From NCBI RefSeq assembly GCF_003268675.1, contig NZ_CP029378.1, positions 1,612,001 through 1,676,000 on the forward strand: a stretch of 64,000 nucleotides of DNA, written 5' to 3'. The DNA is from Streptomyces bacillaris. GTDB taxonomy: Bacteria; Actinomycetota; Actinomycetes; Streptomycetales; Streptomycetaceae. The notes below the pieces were generated by a model. That model saw nothing but the letters and a program-made list of their open reading frames with translations. It was not told where the DNA came from and did not search any database. Shown piece after piece: positions 9,422 to 17,173 of this stretch (positions within the stretch are counted from its first letter, which is position 1; every line of letters starts with the position of its first letter). A program made the translations under genes and the position numbers.

Positions 9422-10878
9422 GGCTGTCGAGGGTTGGATGGTGCAGCCGTGCTCGGCCAGAAGGGGCTGGACGTGGTGCTCACGTAACTCGTCGATTTTC
9501 CTGCCCAGCTGGTTGATGAGTTCGTCCAGCGCCGGTTCGGGCATACCGGTCAGCTCCGGGTTGCGCAGACACCTGGAGCAGGGCTGTGGGGACGGGGCGC
9601 CGGCTGCCCGCGGGGCCGTGTCTGCGCTGGCGGTGTCGCGAGAGCGGGGGTGGAGGGTGTAGTTCCAGTCGCCGTGGAAACGGTGCCGGTGCATGGGCAG
9701 AGCGTCGATATCGCTGTCGGTGACCTTGATGCCGGTGTCGTAGGTGCCCGGGTCGAGTTCGGCATGGACGGTCAGCCCGGTGCGGGTGGTGGTCGCCGCG
9801 ATGCTGTTCACGACGACGTCATGGCTGGTCAGCGGCCAGCCGCGCCAGTTCATGGAGATGCGGAAGAACAGCCTGTGCTCGATCTTGTTCCACTTTGAGG
9901 TGCCCGGCGGCATGTGGCAGACCGTGATGTCCAAGCCCGTCTCGGTGGCCAGGGCGGCGAGTTCGGTCTTCCAGGCACGGGTGCGGTAGCCGTTGGACCC
10001 GCCCGCGTCCGCAGTGATCAGCAGACGGGTAGCGGCCGGATAGTCGTGCCGGCCCCGGGCCTGCCACCAGCGGCGAATGGAGGCGACAGCAAACGCGGCG
10101 GTGTCGTGATCAGTGCCCACGGTGACCCAGCCGGTGTTCGCGGCGATGTCATGGATCCCGTAGGGGATCGCCTTGCCCGGTCCCTGCCGGTCCAGGAAGT
10201 CGTGCGTCTTGACCAGTACCGGCTCACCGGCAGGCCGCCACTGGAGGCCCGCGTTCTTGTAGTCGCCGATGAGTTCCTTCTTCTTCGCATCCACGCTGAT
10301 CACCGGCTGGCCGGCGCCCATGTGCCCTCCGGCCTGCTCGTTGATGTAGCGGAACTGGGCGTCGCTGTCCGGGTGCTGCCTGCCCTCGATGGTCTTGGCG
10401 CCAGCCTGCAGGCTGAAGCCCTCTTCCCGCAGCAGGTCACCGACCGTGTCCGCACTCACTTGGTGGCCCTGACCGGTGAGCGCGGCCGTCAGGCTCCTGG
10501 TCGACTTCACCGTCCAGCACAGCGGCGACATCGGATCGCCCCGCTCGTCGGGTTCCACCAGGGCCGGCAGCGCAGTCCGCAGTCCCGGGTCAAGATCCGC
10601 GGACCTCTTCCGGCCACCACCGGGCCTGCGCACCCGGCCCAGGGGTTCCTCGCCGGCCTCCAGCTCGTCCACGCCTTTGCGGACCGTCGTCTCGCTGACC
10701 TGGGCCGCCCGCGCAACCGCCCGGATACCGCCGTGCCCCAGGATCCGGGCCTCGGCCCCCATCATCAGCCGCCGCTGCCGCTCGTCGAGGTGCGGGAACA
10801 ACACCTCGAACCTCGCAGCAAGTTGACCGCGAACCTCGTCGGAGACGCTCGTACCACAACTACGAGCCGCATCACGGG

Positions 10879-10913
10879 AAGCAACACCTTGATTCTCTGC
10901 GAGCCTTAAGAAT
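10879..10913 (-). repeat. ISAzo13-like terminal inverted repeat, transposase 5' side
   Basis: Complement of the 7962-7996 repeat, with a 17-bp identical core. Confidence 0.85.
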
Positions 10914-11039
10914 ACGACGCCAGAACGCTGGATCGCGTGGCCGTCTGCGCCGACATAGGGTTGTCGACATCGGCGGCGGGCCAAGCTGTCCCACCCGGTA
11001 GGTATGACAGTTCCCCAGGGACACCTGTTCAGCCCAGTC

Positions 11040-11078
11040 GTTCACCTGACGCCCCATCAGAAGGAGCGTCAGGTGAAC
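11040..11078. repeat. Perfect 13-bp inverted repeat
   Basis: GTTCACCTGACGC at 11040-11052 pairs with GCGTCAGGTGAAC at 11066-11078 across a 13-base loop. There is no T tract and no gene ends here, so it is not an ordinary terminator. It may be the trace of a mobile element or a protein-binding site at the island edge. Confidence 0.5.
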
Positions 11079-11133
11079 GTCAAGATACTCTGTCAGCACC
11101 ATGCCGTCGCCCGGAACCGGAGTGGCACGCGCC

Positions 11134-11233
11134 ACGCACACTCTCTGAACCTGCAGGTCAGTGGCCTTTTCGAGAGGCTCAAGGAGCGTCACGCACTCCA
11201 CATGATGCGCTCCTGGAAACAGGTCGGACCGAT
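11134..11233 (-). repeat. Degenerate copy 1 of the RNA methyltransferase 3' end (att-like)
   Basis: Read on the minus strand it encodes DLFPGAHHVECVTLLEPLE, against DLFPMTHHVECVAILEPAS at the C-terminus of the intact gene ending at 57112. The likeness continues past the stop: TGACCTGC-G-TTC and GAGTGTGCGT occur at both places. Similarity beyond the coding part argues for a duplicated insertion site rather than a gene homologue. Confidence 0.7.
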
Positions 11234-11248
11234 CGGCCCGAGCATGGG

Positions 11249-11340
11249 GAGCAAGGAGAACCAGCAGGTCAGAGGACCTTTGCCGCAGGCTCAAGGATGG
11301 CCACGCATTCCACGTGCGCCGTCATCGAAAACATGTAGAG
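11249..11340 (-). repeat. Degenerate copy 2 of the RNA methyltransferase 3' end (att-like)
   Basis: On the minus strand it reads LYMFSMTAHVECVAILEPAA, then a TGA at the same place as in the intact gene, then CCTGCTGGTTCTCC. This is the closer of the copies at protein level and it keeps the stop codon. Confidence 0.7.
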
Positions 11341-11360
11341 CCAAGAACAGGTTAATGAAA

Positions 11361-11386
11361 ACCGCAGGTCAGAGACACGTGGTGCG
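11361..11386 (-). repeat. Remnant copy 3 of the same 3' end
   Basis: Minus strand GCGCACCACGTG followed by TCTCTGACCTGCGG matches the start and end of the repeated block with the middle deleted. It is short, so support is weaker than for copies 1 and 2. Confidence 0.4.
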
Positions 11387-11513
11387 CAAAACGGACTCAA
11401 GATCCATGTGCACTACGTGCGCCATGGGCGCTACGCGCGGCCTTTCGACGCACGCGTACTGCCCCTCGACGGCCCGGATGCCGCCACCAAGCGGGGCGAG
11501 CTCGCGAGCGTGA

Positions 11514-11966
11514 TCTTTTCGCCGCCGGCGAAGGCTCGCCGAGACTGCACAACGCGACCACGAGGTCCGCAAGCCGCTCGCAGTCGCTTGTGACGCCGGC
11601 CTTCAAGTGATCACCTCGGCCGCCTGCCCGCCAAACGGTCACGCCCGGCTCGCCCTGGCCCGCACCGACGACCTCCGTGTGATCACCTCGGCAGTCGCCT
11701 TGGCCGAAGTGGCCCACCCCCGCATCAACCGCCCTGCCCTGGAGTGGACACTCTCCCGCCTGGTCGTGGAACCGATCACCGAGCCGATCGCCCGCCACGC
11801 CGCCATCCTGCTCGCCGACGCCGGCCCGCACGGCCACAAGTACGCCATCGACGCCATACTCGCCGCCACCGCACTGGCCTCACCAGGGCCGGCCACGATC
11901 CTTGCTTCCGATCCTGAGGACCTCACAGCGCTTTGCCGCGGGCACGCCACCGTCATGAAGGTCTGA
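11514..11966 (+). pseudogene. PIN-domain (VapC-like) ribonuclease, decayed
   Basis: The frame from about 11592 reads like a complete PIN domain: DAGLQ for the first Asp, then VITSAVALAEV with the conserved Glu, HGHKYAIDAILAATAL with the central Asp, and TILASDPEDL with the last Asp. A TGA at 11511 closes the frame upstream, and the first ATG or GTG after it is GTG 11607, already past the first catalytic Asp. No antitoxin frame is intact upstream. It is therefore probably a dead toxin remnant at the island edge. A start at 11607 would give 119 residues lacking one metal ligand. Confidence 0.55.
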
Positions 11967-12022
11967 ATCCCACCGCCGCTCACGTTCCTGCACAAGCGGA
12001 TGACTTCCGTCCCAGATGAACA

Positions 12023-12039
12023 CGTTGACGACGTCAACG
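12023..12039. promoter_or_regulatory. Palindromic operator, copy 1 (before the methylase gene)
   Basis: CGTTGACG-A-CGTCAACG, perfect apart from the central base. The 15-bp core recurs at 23666 and 52272 in front of the two large operons. The left half includes TTGACG, a -35-like hexamer, so a bound repressor would block the promoter. It lies 45 bases before the chosen methylase start. Confidence 0.8.
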
Positions 12040-12083
12040 CCCAACACTTACCGCGTGTCTGCAATGGCGTGTACGGTTTCCGT

Positions 12084-13745
12084 ATGAGGGATGACGCGGG
12101 TGCAGTAGACCCTTTGATCACCGGGGCCGAGATCGCTCGCATCGCGGGCGTGACACGAGCCGCTGTGTCGAACTGGAGACGCCGCCACAAGGACTTCCCC
12201 GCCCCGGCGGGAGGCAGTTCAGGCACACCTCTGTTTTCCCTTACCGATGTACGGGCATGGCTCGCGAACCAGCGGAAGAGCCATGACGTGTCCGACGAAG
12301 TCCGGCTCTGGCAGGCGCTCCGCGCGTCGTTCGGCGATGACATGATCAGCGGCCTGTCTTCGGTCGCAGCATTCCTTTCGACGGGAAATCCGTCTGGTCT
12401 CGACTCCGCAGCGGCTGCGATCGTCGCCTCGTCAGCACAGAGCGCCACACCAACCGACGTGGCCGACGGACTCGTCGAACGCTTTCAGGATTCGGCGCGT
12501 CGCAGCGGCTCGGATCAGGTGACCTCGGCGAGGATCGCCCGGGCGGTCGCTCACTTTGTGGGCCCTTTGCCCAAGGGCACCACCGTCTTCGATCCCGCCT
12601 GCGGGATCGGGGTCCTTCTCATGGTTGCGGGGGACGACGGCAGTACGGTCATTCGCGGGCAGGAGATCGACCCCGCAGCAGCACGGTTCGCGGAACTCCG
12701 AGCCAAGTTGAGCGGCCGAGCCGATGCGGTGATCCAAGCGGGTGACTCGCTGCGGGCGGATGCCTGGCCCTCGCTCCGCGCCGACCTCGTCGTGTGCGAG
12801 CCTCCCGCCGTCGGCCCGGACTGGGGGCGCGAGGAACTGCTCCTCGACGCACGATGGGAGCTTGGCACCCCCTCCAAGGCGGAGGGGGAGCTCGCCTGGC
12901 TCCAGCACTGTTACGCCCACACCGCCCCTGGCGGCCGCACGGTGATCGTCATGCCGTCATCCGTGGCCTACCGCAAGGCTGGACGCCGGATCCGGGCGGA
13001 ACTCGTACGGCGGGGAATCCTCGCCCACGTCATCGCGCTACCGGGTGGAGTCGCCTCCTCGCACTCCGTCCCCGTACTGCTCTGGATCCTCCGCCGCCCG
13101 AAACCGGACGACACGACTCCGTCACACGTCCGCATGGTCGACCTGACGGGCAACGATCCGGACGGACCCCTAGAACCCACCAGCGACCAGGTCGCCGACA
13201 TCCCCCTCATCGACCTCCTCGACGAGACCGTGGACCTCACGCCGAACCTTCACATCCACCGTTCCACCCAGGACTTCCGGGCGGAGTACTGGTCCCTGCG
13301 CGAAGAGATCGAGCAGCAGCTCCAAGCGCTGGGCGCACTCCTGCCGGCCTTGCGGGAAACGGCGGGAGAAGACTCTCTGGACACAGCCACGGTCAGCCTC
13401 GCGGATCTGTCCCGAGCGGGACTGATCGAGGCGGGCGCCGGCGGCCCCCAATCCCTGAGTCCTCAACTCGATACGGACTACCTGCGCGGCTTTCTTCAGA
13501 GCGCGTCCAACGTCCGCCGCTCGACCAGTACCAGCGGAACGCACCGTGTGGACGCGCGGGCGGCCCGCATCCCGCAGATGGCGGTCGCCGACCAGCGTCG
13601 CTACGGAGCCGTCTTCCGTTCTCTCCAAGAGTTCGAGGAACGCGTCGCGAGTCTGGCCGAACTGGGGAAGGAGGCAGCCGCTCTGGCCCGGGAGGGGCTG
13701 ACCAACGGAGCCCTTGCACCTCCTGCGGACGATTCCGGCGAGTGA
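12084..13745 (+). CDS. N6-adenine DNA methylase-like protein with N-terminal HTH
   Basis: A 553-residue HsdM-type (N6_Mtase) protein. Residues about 12-60 form a helix-turn-helix (ITGAEIARIAGVTRAAVSNWRRR). The AdoMet-binding motif FDPACGIG is near residue 169. The catalytic motif IV, normally [N/D]PP[F/Y], reads CEPPAVGPDW near 238, so catalysis is uncertain although surrounding residues fit (LAWLQHCYAHTAPGGRTVIVMP, RRIRAELVRRGI). The C-terminus is a low-similarity region in place of a full specificity subunit. Start: ATG 12084 leaves the palindrome upstream; ATG 12000 would put the operator inside the gene. It converges on the UvrD-like gene with a 12-base gap. Possible roles: self-marking for the McrBC-type operon or autoregulation through its HTH; both inferred. 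Confidence 0.8.
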   Translation: MRDDAGAVDPLITGAEIARIAGVTRAAVSNWRRRHKDFPAPAGGSSGTPLFSLTDVRAWLANQRKSHDVSDEVRLWQALRASFGDDMISGLSSVAAFLSTGNPSGLDSAAAAIVASSAQSATPTDVADGLVERFQDSARRSGSDQVTSARIARAVAHFVGPLPKGTTVFDPACGIGVLLMVAGDDGSTVIRGQEIDPAAARFAELRAKLSGRADAVIQAGDSLRADAWPSLRADLVVCEPPAVGPDWGREELLLDARWELGTPSKAEGELAWLQHCYAHTAPGGRTVIVMPSSVAYRKAGRRIRAELVRRGILAHVIALPGGVASSHSVPVLLWILRRPKPDDTTPSHVRMVDLTGNDPDGPLEPTSDQVADIPLIDLLDETVDLTPNLHIHRSTQDFRAEYWSLREEIEQQLQALGALLPALRETAGEDSLDTATVSLADLSRAGLIEAGAGGPQSLSPQLDTDYLRGFLQSASNVRRSTSTSGTHRVDARAARIPQMAVADQRRYGAVFRSLQEFEERVASLAELGKEAAALAREGLTNGALAPPADDSGE

Positions 13746-13757
13746 CCCGTCGGCCGG

Positions 13758-15914
13758 TCAGGGGAGTTCGGAAGGCAGGGGCACGAACGGGCTGGGCTTT
13801 CCGCTCCAGGACACGTGCAGTGCTTCCCTGGCCCGTGTGCAGGCGACGAAGAGCAGGCACCGCTCACGCAGCAGATCGGCCTCGTTCTGCAGCCTGTCCG
13901 TCGCGGCCGCGGTGACCTCACGGGCGAACGGGAGTGCGCCGTCCGAAACCCCGAGTACACCGACGCCACGAAACTCCAGCCCCTTCATCGCGTGCATCGT
14001 CGCGAGGCGCACCCCTGCCGTTCCCGCCCCCGGTCCCTCCTTGACCCGGACCACGGGAATGCCCCGAGCCGCGAGCCTGTCGTACACCTTGTCCAGGAGC
14101 AGGTGGAAGCGGGCGCACACCCCGATCTCCTCGGGGCGCATGCCTTGGCCGATCCACTCCTCGATCCGCTCGACGATCGCGTCCACTTCGACCTGCTCGG
14201 AAGCATGACCTCTGACGTGAGGGCGTCCTCCGTGGAGCAGTGAGCGGTAACCGAGGAGGCTGTCCGCACCGTCGCCCCCGAGATCCTCGACGTCCATCTC
14301 CTTCAGAATGCCGGTGGACCAGCCGAGGATCTCCTCCGTACTGCGGTAGTTGATCCGCAGCCGACCGCTCCGGCCGGTCACCGTGATGCCCAGTGAGGCC
14401 AGGGAGACCCTGGAATCGTAGATCCGCTGATGGGGGTCACCGGTGATGAAGAGGTCGTCGGGTCCACGGCCCACAGCTGCCCGCAGCACCCGCCATTGGG
14501 CTGGATGCAGGTCCTGCGCCTCATCGACGACCACGTGGTCGTAGTCGTGGCCGTCCGAAGCGACCTTCCCTTCCAGCAGCCGTGCCGCCTGGGCGCAGAC
14601 ATCGAGGTGGGTGCGGCCGCCTCGGGCAGCAAGTTCGGCCCGGAAGAACTCGACCGCCTCCCAGACCCGCTCTCGCTGGGCTACGGGCAGCGCCGAGCCG
14701 CGTCCTCTGCGCACCGCGCCCCGGTAGGCGTCGAGCGTGCCGATGTCCTGGGCGAGTACGACGTGGCGATATTCCTGAGCGAGGAACTGCTCCGGCCACG
14801 GAAGGCCGAGGCGTTTGCCGACCCGCTGCCAGATCTGCTGCTCCTCACGGTCTCCGACGAGGGACAGAGTCCGGCCGCCGGCTGCCTGAAGGGCTCGGTG
14901 CGCGTAGGCGTTCACTGTCGTCACGTCGACCCTGCGAAGCAGCGCCTCATCGCCGTCGAGCAGCAGGGCGAGGTTCTCGCGCAGGCTCGCCGCGAGAGCG
15001 TTGGTGTACGTGGTGAGCAGGACCCGGCTGTCCTCGGAGCGGGACAACAGGTGCTTGACGCGATGCAGGGCGACGACAGTCTTGCCCGTGCCTGGGCCTC
15101 CGGTCACCTGCGCCGGTCCGCCGTAGGACACGCGGTAGGCGACGCGCCGCTGGGAGGGGTGGAGGAAGACCCGCCAGGCCGCGAAGGGCTTCTCCAGGAT
15201 CTCGGCCAGCTCGTCCGGCCCGGTCACGAGTGTGATGCGGCTTCTGGTGTGGAGGATCGCCGACGCGAGGTCGTCCGCGGGGTCCCCAGGAGCGTCGGCG
15301 GGCCGCCGTGCGGTGACGAGGTCGCGGTAGACCTCTTCGGGGCTGAAGCCCTCCGCGAGGTACTGGAGGACTTCGAACTGGTCCTCGGGAAGCAGGGTGC
15401 CGAACGCGTCCAGCTGGGCCTGGTCCGTGATGGTGCGCACCGCCCGCAACACCTGCGCGTCGATGCCGAGTTCCCGCAGCACGGTGTCCGAATGGGAGGC
15501 GAAGAGCAGAGTGGGGGCCACTGCCGCCGCCTTCTCCAGGGCCGGCGTCAGTTGCTCGATGGCGACGACGTTGCGGACCTCCAGGCCGCGGGTGGCGGTG
15601 TTGACCGTGTAGAGCCGCTTGGCCGCCCAGCTGTAGGCGTCGTCGTGCGGCACGACGTTGATGAGGAGGAAGACATCGCTGCCGTCGTTCGGGGCGAGGA
15701 CCACTCCGCGCCAGAAGTCGTTGATCCGGATGGTCCTCATCCGTGGATCGCGCGCCTTGTCCACCGACTCCAGGTGAAGCCCCTTGTCGGCGTGCAGTTC
15801 CGCGACGGTGAGCTGTTGGAACTTGGTCATCGCCTTGCGCACTCCGGCTTTGACGGGCTTCTCCAGCACGTCGTAGCTCTCCCAGAAGCTGTTCGCGAAG
15901 GCGAGCTGGGGCAC
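13758..15914 (-). CDS. UvrD/Rep-like SF1A helicase with RelE-like N-terminal domain
   Basis: A 718-residue protein, last gene of operon A. Residues 1-115 (FWESYDVLEKPVKAGVRKAM, then MRTIRINDFWRGVVLAP) have the RelE/ParE-like fold pattern. From about 265 is a UvrD-type helicase: Walker A GGPGTGKT near 276, VVVDEAQDLHP near 466, DPHQRIYDSR, RLRINYRST and a late TMHAMKGLEF motif near 641. GTG 15914 has AAGGAG six bases upstream. A 44-base gap separates it from McrC. Helicases of this build occur in defence loci; here it probably unwinds DNA for McrBC or the SMC ATPase. Whether the RelE-like part has any nuclease activity cannot be told from sequence. Confidence 0.88.
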   Translation of the reverse strand: MPQLAFANSFWESYDVLEKPVKAGVRKAMTKFQQLTVAELHADKGLHLESVDKARDPRMRTIRINDFWRGVVLAPNDGSDVFLLINVVPHDDAYSWAAKRLYTVNTATRGLEVRNVVAIEQLTPALEKAAAVAPTLLFASHSDTVLRELGIDAQVLRAVRTITDQAQLDAFGTLLPEDQFEVLQYLAEGFSPEEVYRDLVTARRPADAPGDPADDLASAILHTRSRITLVTGPDELAEILEKPFAAWRVFLHPSQRRVAYRVSYGGPAQVTGGPGTGKTVVALHRVKHLLSRSEDSRVLLTTYTNALAASLRENLALLLDGDEALLRRVDVTTVNAYAHRALQAAGGRTLSLVGDREEQQIWQRVGKRLGLPWPEQFLAQEYRHVVLAQDIGTLDAYRGAVRRGRGSALPVAQRERVWEAVEFFRAELAARGGRTHLDVCAQAARLLEGKVASDGHDYDHVVVDEAQDLHPAQWRVLRAAVGRGPDDLFITGDPHQRIYDSRVSLASLGITVTGRSGRLRINYRSTEEILGWSTGILKEMDVEDLGGDGADSLLGYRSLLHGGRPHVRGHASEQVEVDAIVERIEEWIGQGMRPEEIGVCARFHLLLDKVYDRLAARGIPVVRVKEGPGAGTAGVRLATMHAMKGLEFRGVGVLGVSDGALPFAREVTAAATDRLQNEADLLRERCLLFVACTRAREALHVSWSGKPSPFVPLPSELP

Positions 15915-15958
15915 GGTGGGCTCCTTACCTCGTGGCGTGCGGCGCGGCCGAAACGATC

Positions 15959-17173
15959 TTAGGGGGATGCGAGGCCCGCGCCCTCGGCCATCAGGCGGGC
16001 GAGGTCCCGGACCGTCCCGAGCAGTTCCGCCGGCGGCCCTTCCAGGTCCAGGACGTGCTGGTGGATGACGATCCCCGCGTTCCGGACTCGGTGGGAAGCG
16101 TGAAGCGCGCCGCCCCTGGCGTAGATCAGATGCCCCTCGGGAAGACCCAGCGCTGTGCAGTAGGCGAGCATCTGGTAGAGGTCGGCGTCGGGAAAACCGT
16201 CGGGCTTCTGCGCCTTGTACTTGGCGTCGGCCACGTTCAGCGGGCGGCCGTCGTCCCCGTACCGGAGGAGATCCGGCCTCATGCGGATGGTCCCGTCCGC
16301 GTCGAGATGCACTCCCTTGGCCTGGAGCGCGCAGTGTCCGCCATGCGCTGTGAGGGCCTCACGCAGGGCCACGCAGACGAAGTCCTCGAAGAGTTTGTTC
16401 ATGTCGAGCAGGAATCCGTCGACGGTGACGTCACCCGGCAGGTGCTCGGGCGACTCGCGGCGCAGGACGGTCTCCGCCAGCCGCAGCGCGGGCTGGTAGC
16501 GGAGGTTCAGTCGGCTCGGCCGCCACCGGGGCGGAGCGGCGCCGCGCAGCAGGGGCTCGGCGTCGATGAGCCGGGCCCGTTGGTGCTGGAGGGACCGCCG
16601 TACTCCGGCCGGGACGCGGGGCAGGCTCAGCAGCCGCTCGGTCGCCGCCCGCAGCAGCCGGTTCTCGGGTATGTCGGTGGTGTACTCGTCATAGGCCACT
16701 TCCAGGGGAAAGAGCCGTCCGTGGTGACGGCGCACCTGGTCGGTCTCCCTGAGCCGACCGCGAAGGACAGGGGACGCCTCTTGCGTGTGCCGGTACCCCT
16801 GCAGCACTCCTTGCCTCAGGGCTCGCTCCTGCGCCCTCTCGTAGGTCTGGGCGAAGAAGGGAACCAGTTCCGTGTGCGCCGACACCTCCACCGTGCCCTC
16901 TTGGTGGATCCGCGGGTTCAGGGCGTACCCCAGGAGGAAGAACAGATGGGCGATCGGCACCTTCGGGGTGATCCTCAGGGTGACGGGGTCCTCCCCCGGG
17001 GCCCTGACCACTAAGGCTCCGACCTTGCTCCCCGCGCGCAGCCGCCATCCCCCGGTCCGGTACGGGTCGGGCGCCGCGTCCACGATCCGGGAGGCGGCGA
17101 GTGCCCGGCCGATGGCCGCCGGCAGGTCATGGGTGGTGTGCGGGGCGTGTTCGACGAGCTGGATGCCAGTCAC
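15959..17173 (-). CDS. mcrC: McrC-like nuclease subunit
   Basis: A 404-residue McrC family protein. The N-terminal DUF2357-like part (VTLRITPKVPIAHLFFLLGYAL) contacts the McrB ring in the known system. The C-terminal PD-(D/E)xK nuclease shows RPDLLRYG near residue 303 and VADAKYK near 319, the expected D...DxK arrangement. GTG 17173 overlaps the McrB stop (GTGA), so the two are translationally coupled. With McrB it forms a nucleotide-driven restriction enzyme, classically against modified cytosine; the target here is not known because the McrB N-terminus is not a recognisable reader domain. Confidence 0.9.
   Translation of the reverse strand: MTGIQLVEHAPHTTHDLPAAIGRALAASRIVDAAPDPYRTGGWRLRAGSKVGALVVRAPGEDPVTLRITPKVPIAHLFFLLGYALNPRIHQEGTVEVSAHTELVPFFAQTYERAQERALRQGVLQGYRHTQEASPVLRGRLRETDQVRRHHGRLFPLEVAYDEYTTDIPENRLLRAATERLLSLPRVPAGVRRSLQHQRARLIDAEPLLRGAAPPRWRPSRLNLRYQPALRLAETVLRRESPEHLPGDVTVDGFLLDMNKLFEDFVCVALREALTAHGGHCALQAKGVHLDADGTIRMRPDLLRYGDDGRPLNVADAKYKAQKPDGFPDADLYQMLAYCTALGLPEGHLIYARGGALHASHRVRNAGIVIHQHVLDLEGPPAELLGTVRDLARLMAEGAGLASP

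Larger units (their letters stand above)
7962..10913 (-). mobile_element. ISAzo13-like element, interrupted by an ISAs1-family element
   Basis: Both ends carry ATTCTT, two bases, then GGCTCGCAGAGAATCAA, then a TGTTG block, in inverted orientation (from 7962 on the plus strand and from 10913 on the minus strand). The transposase runs right to left. Its 3' part is split by the ISAs1 element at 8058-9409. Without the insert and one copy of the 12-bp duplication the element would be about 1.59 kb, a normal size for the group. Confidence 0.8.
7983..10984 (-). pseudogene. ISAzo13-like transposase, split by the ISAs1 insertion
   Basis: The 5' part (10984 to 9410) encodes the HTH region (FEVLFPHLDERQRR, GHGGIRAVARAAQVSETTV) and a full DDE core: D in ISVDAKKKE, D in LLITADAGGSN and E in SKWNKIEHRLF. 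At 9421-9410 the frame reads RFGT and runs into the inner IS, giving a false C-terminus. Joining 9410 to 8045 restores RFGT-PADVAAFLANS and a TGA at 7983 inside the terminal repeat, so this was the original end. No ATG or GTG start lies in frame between the right terminus and the HTH; a TTG at 10984 outside the element is the only start seen, so its expression is doubtful. Confidence 0.8.
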
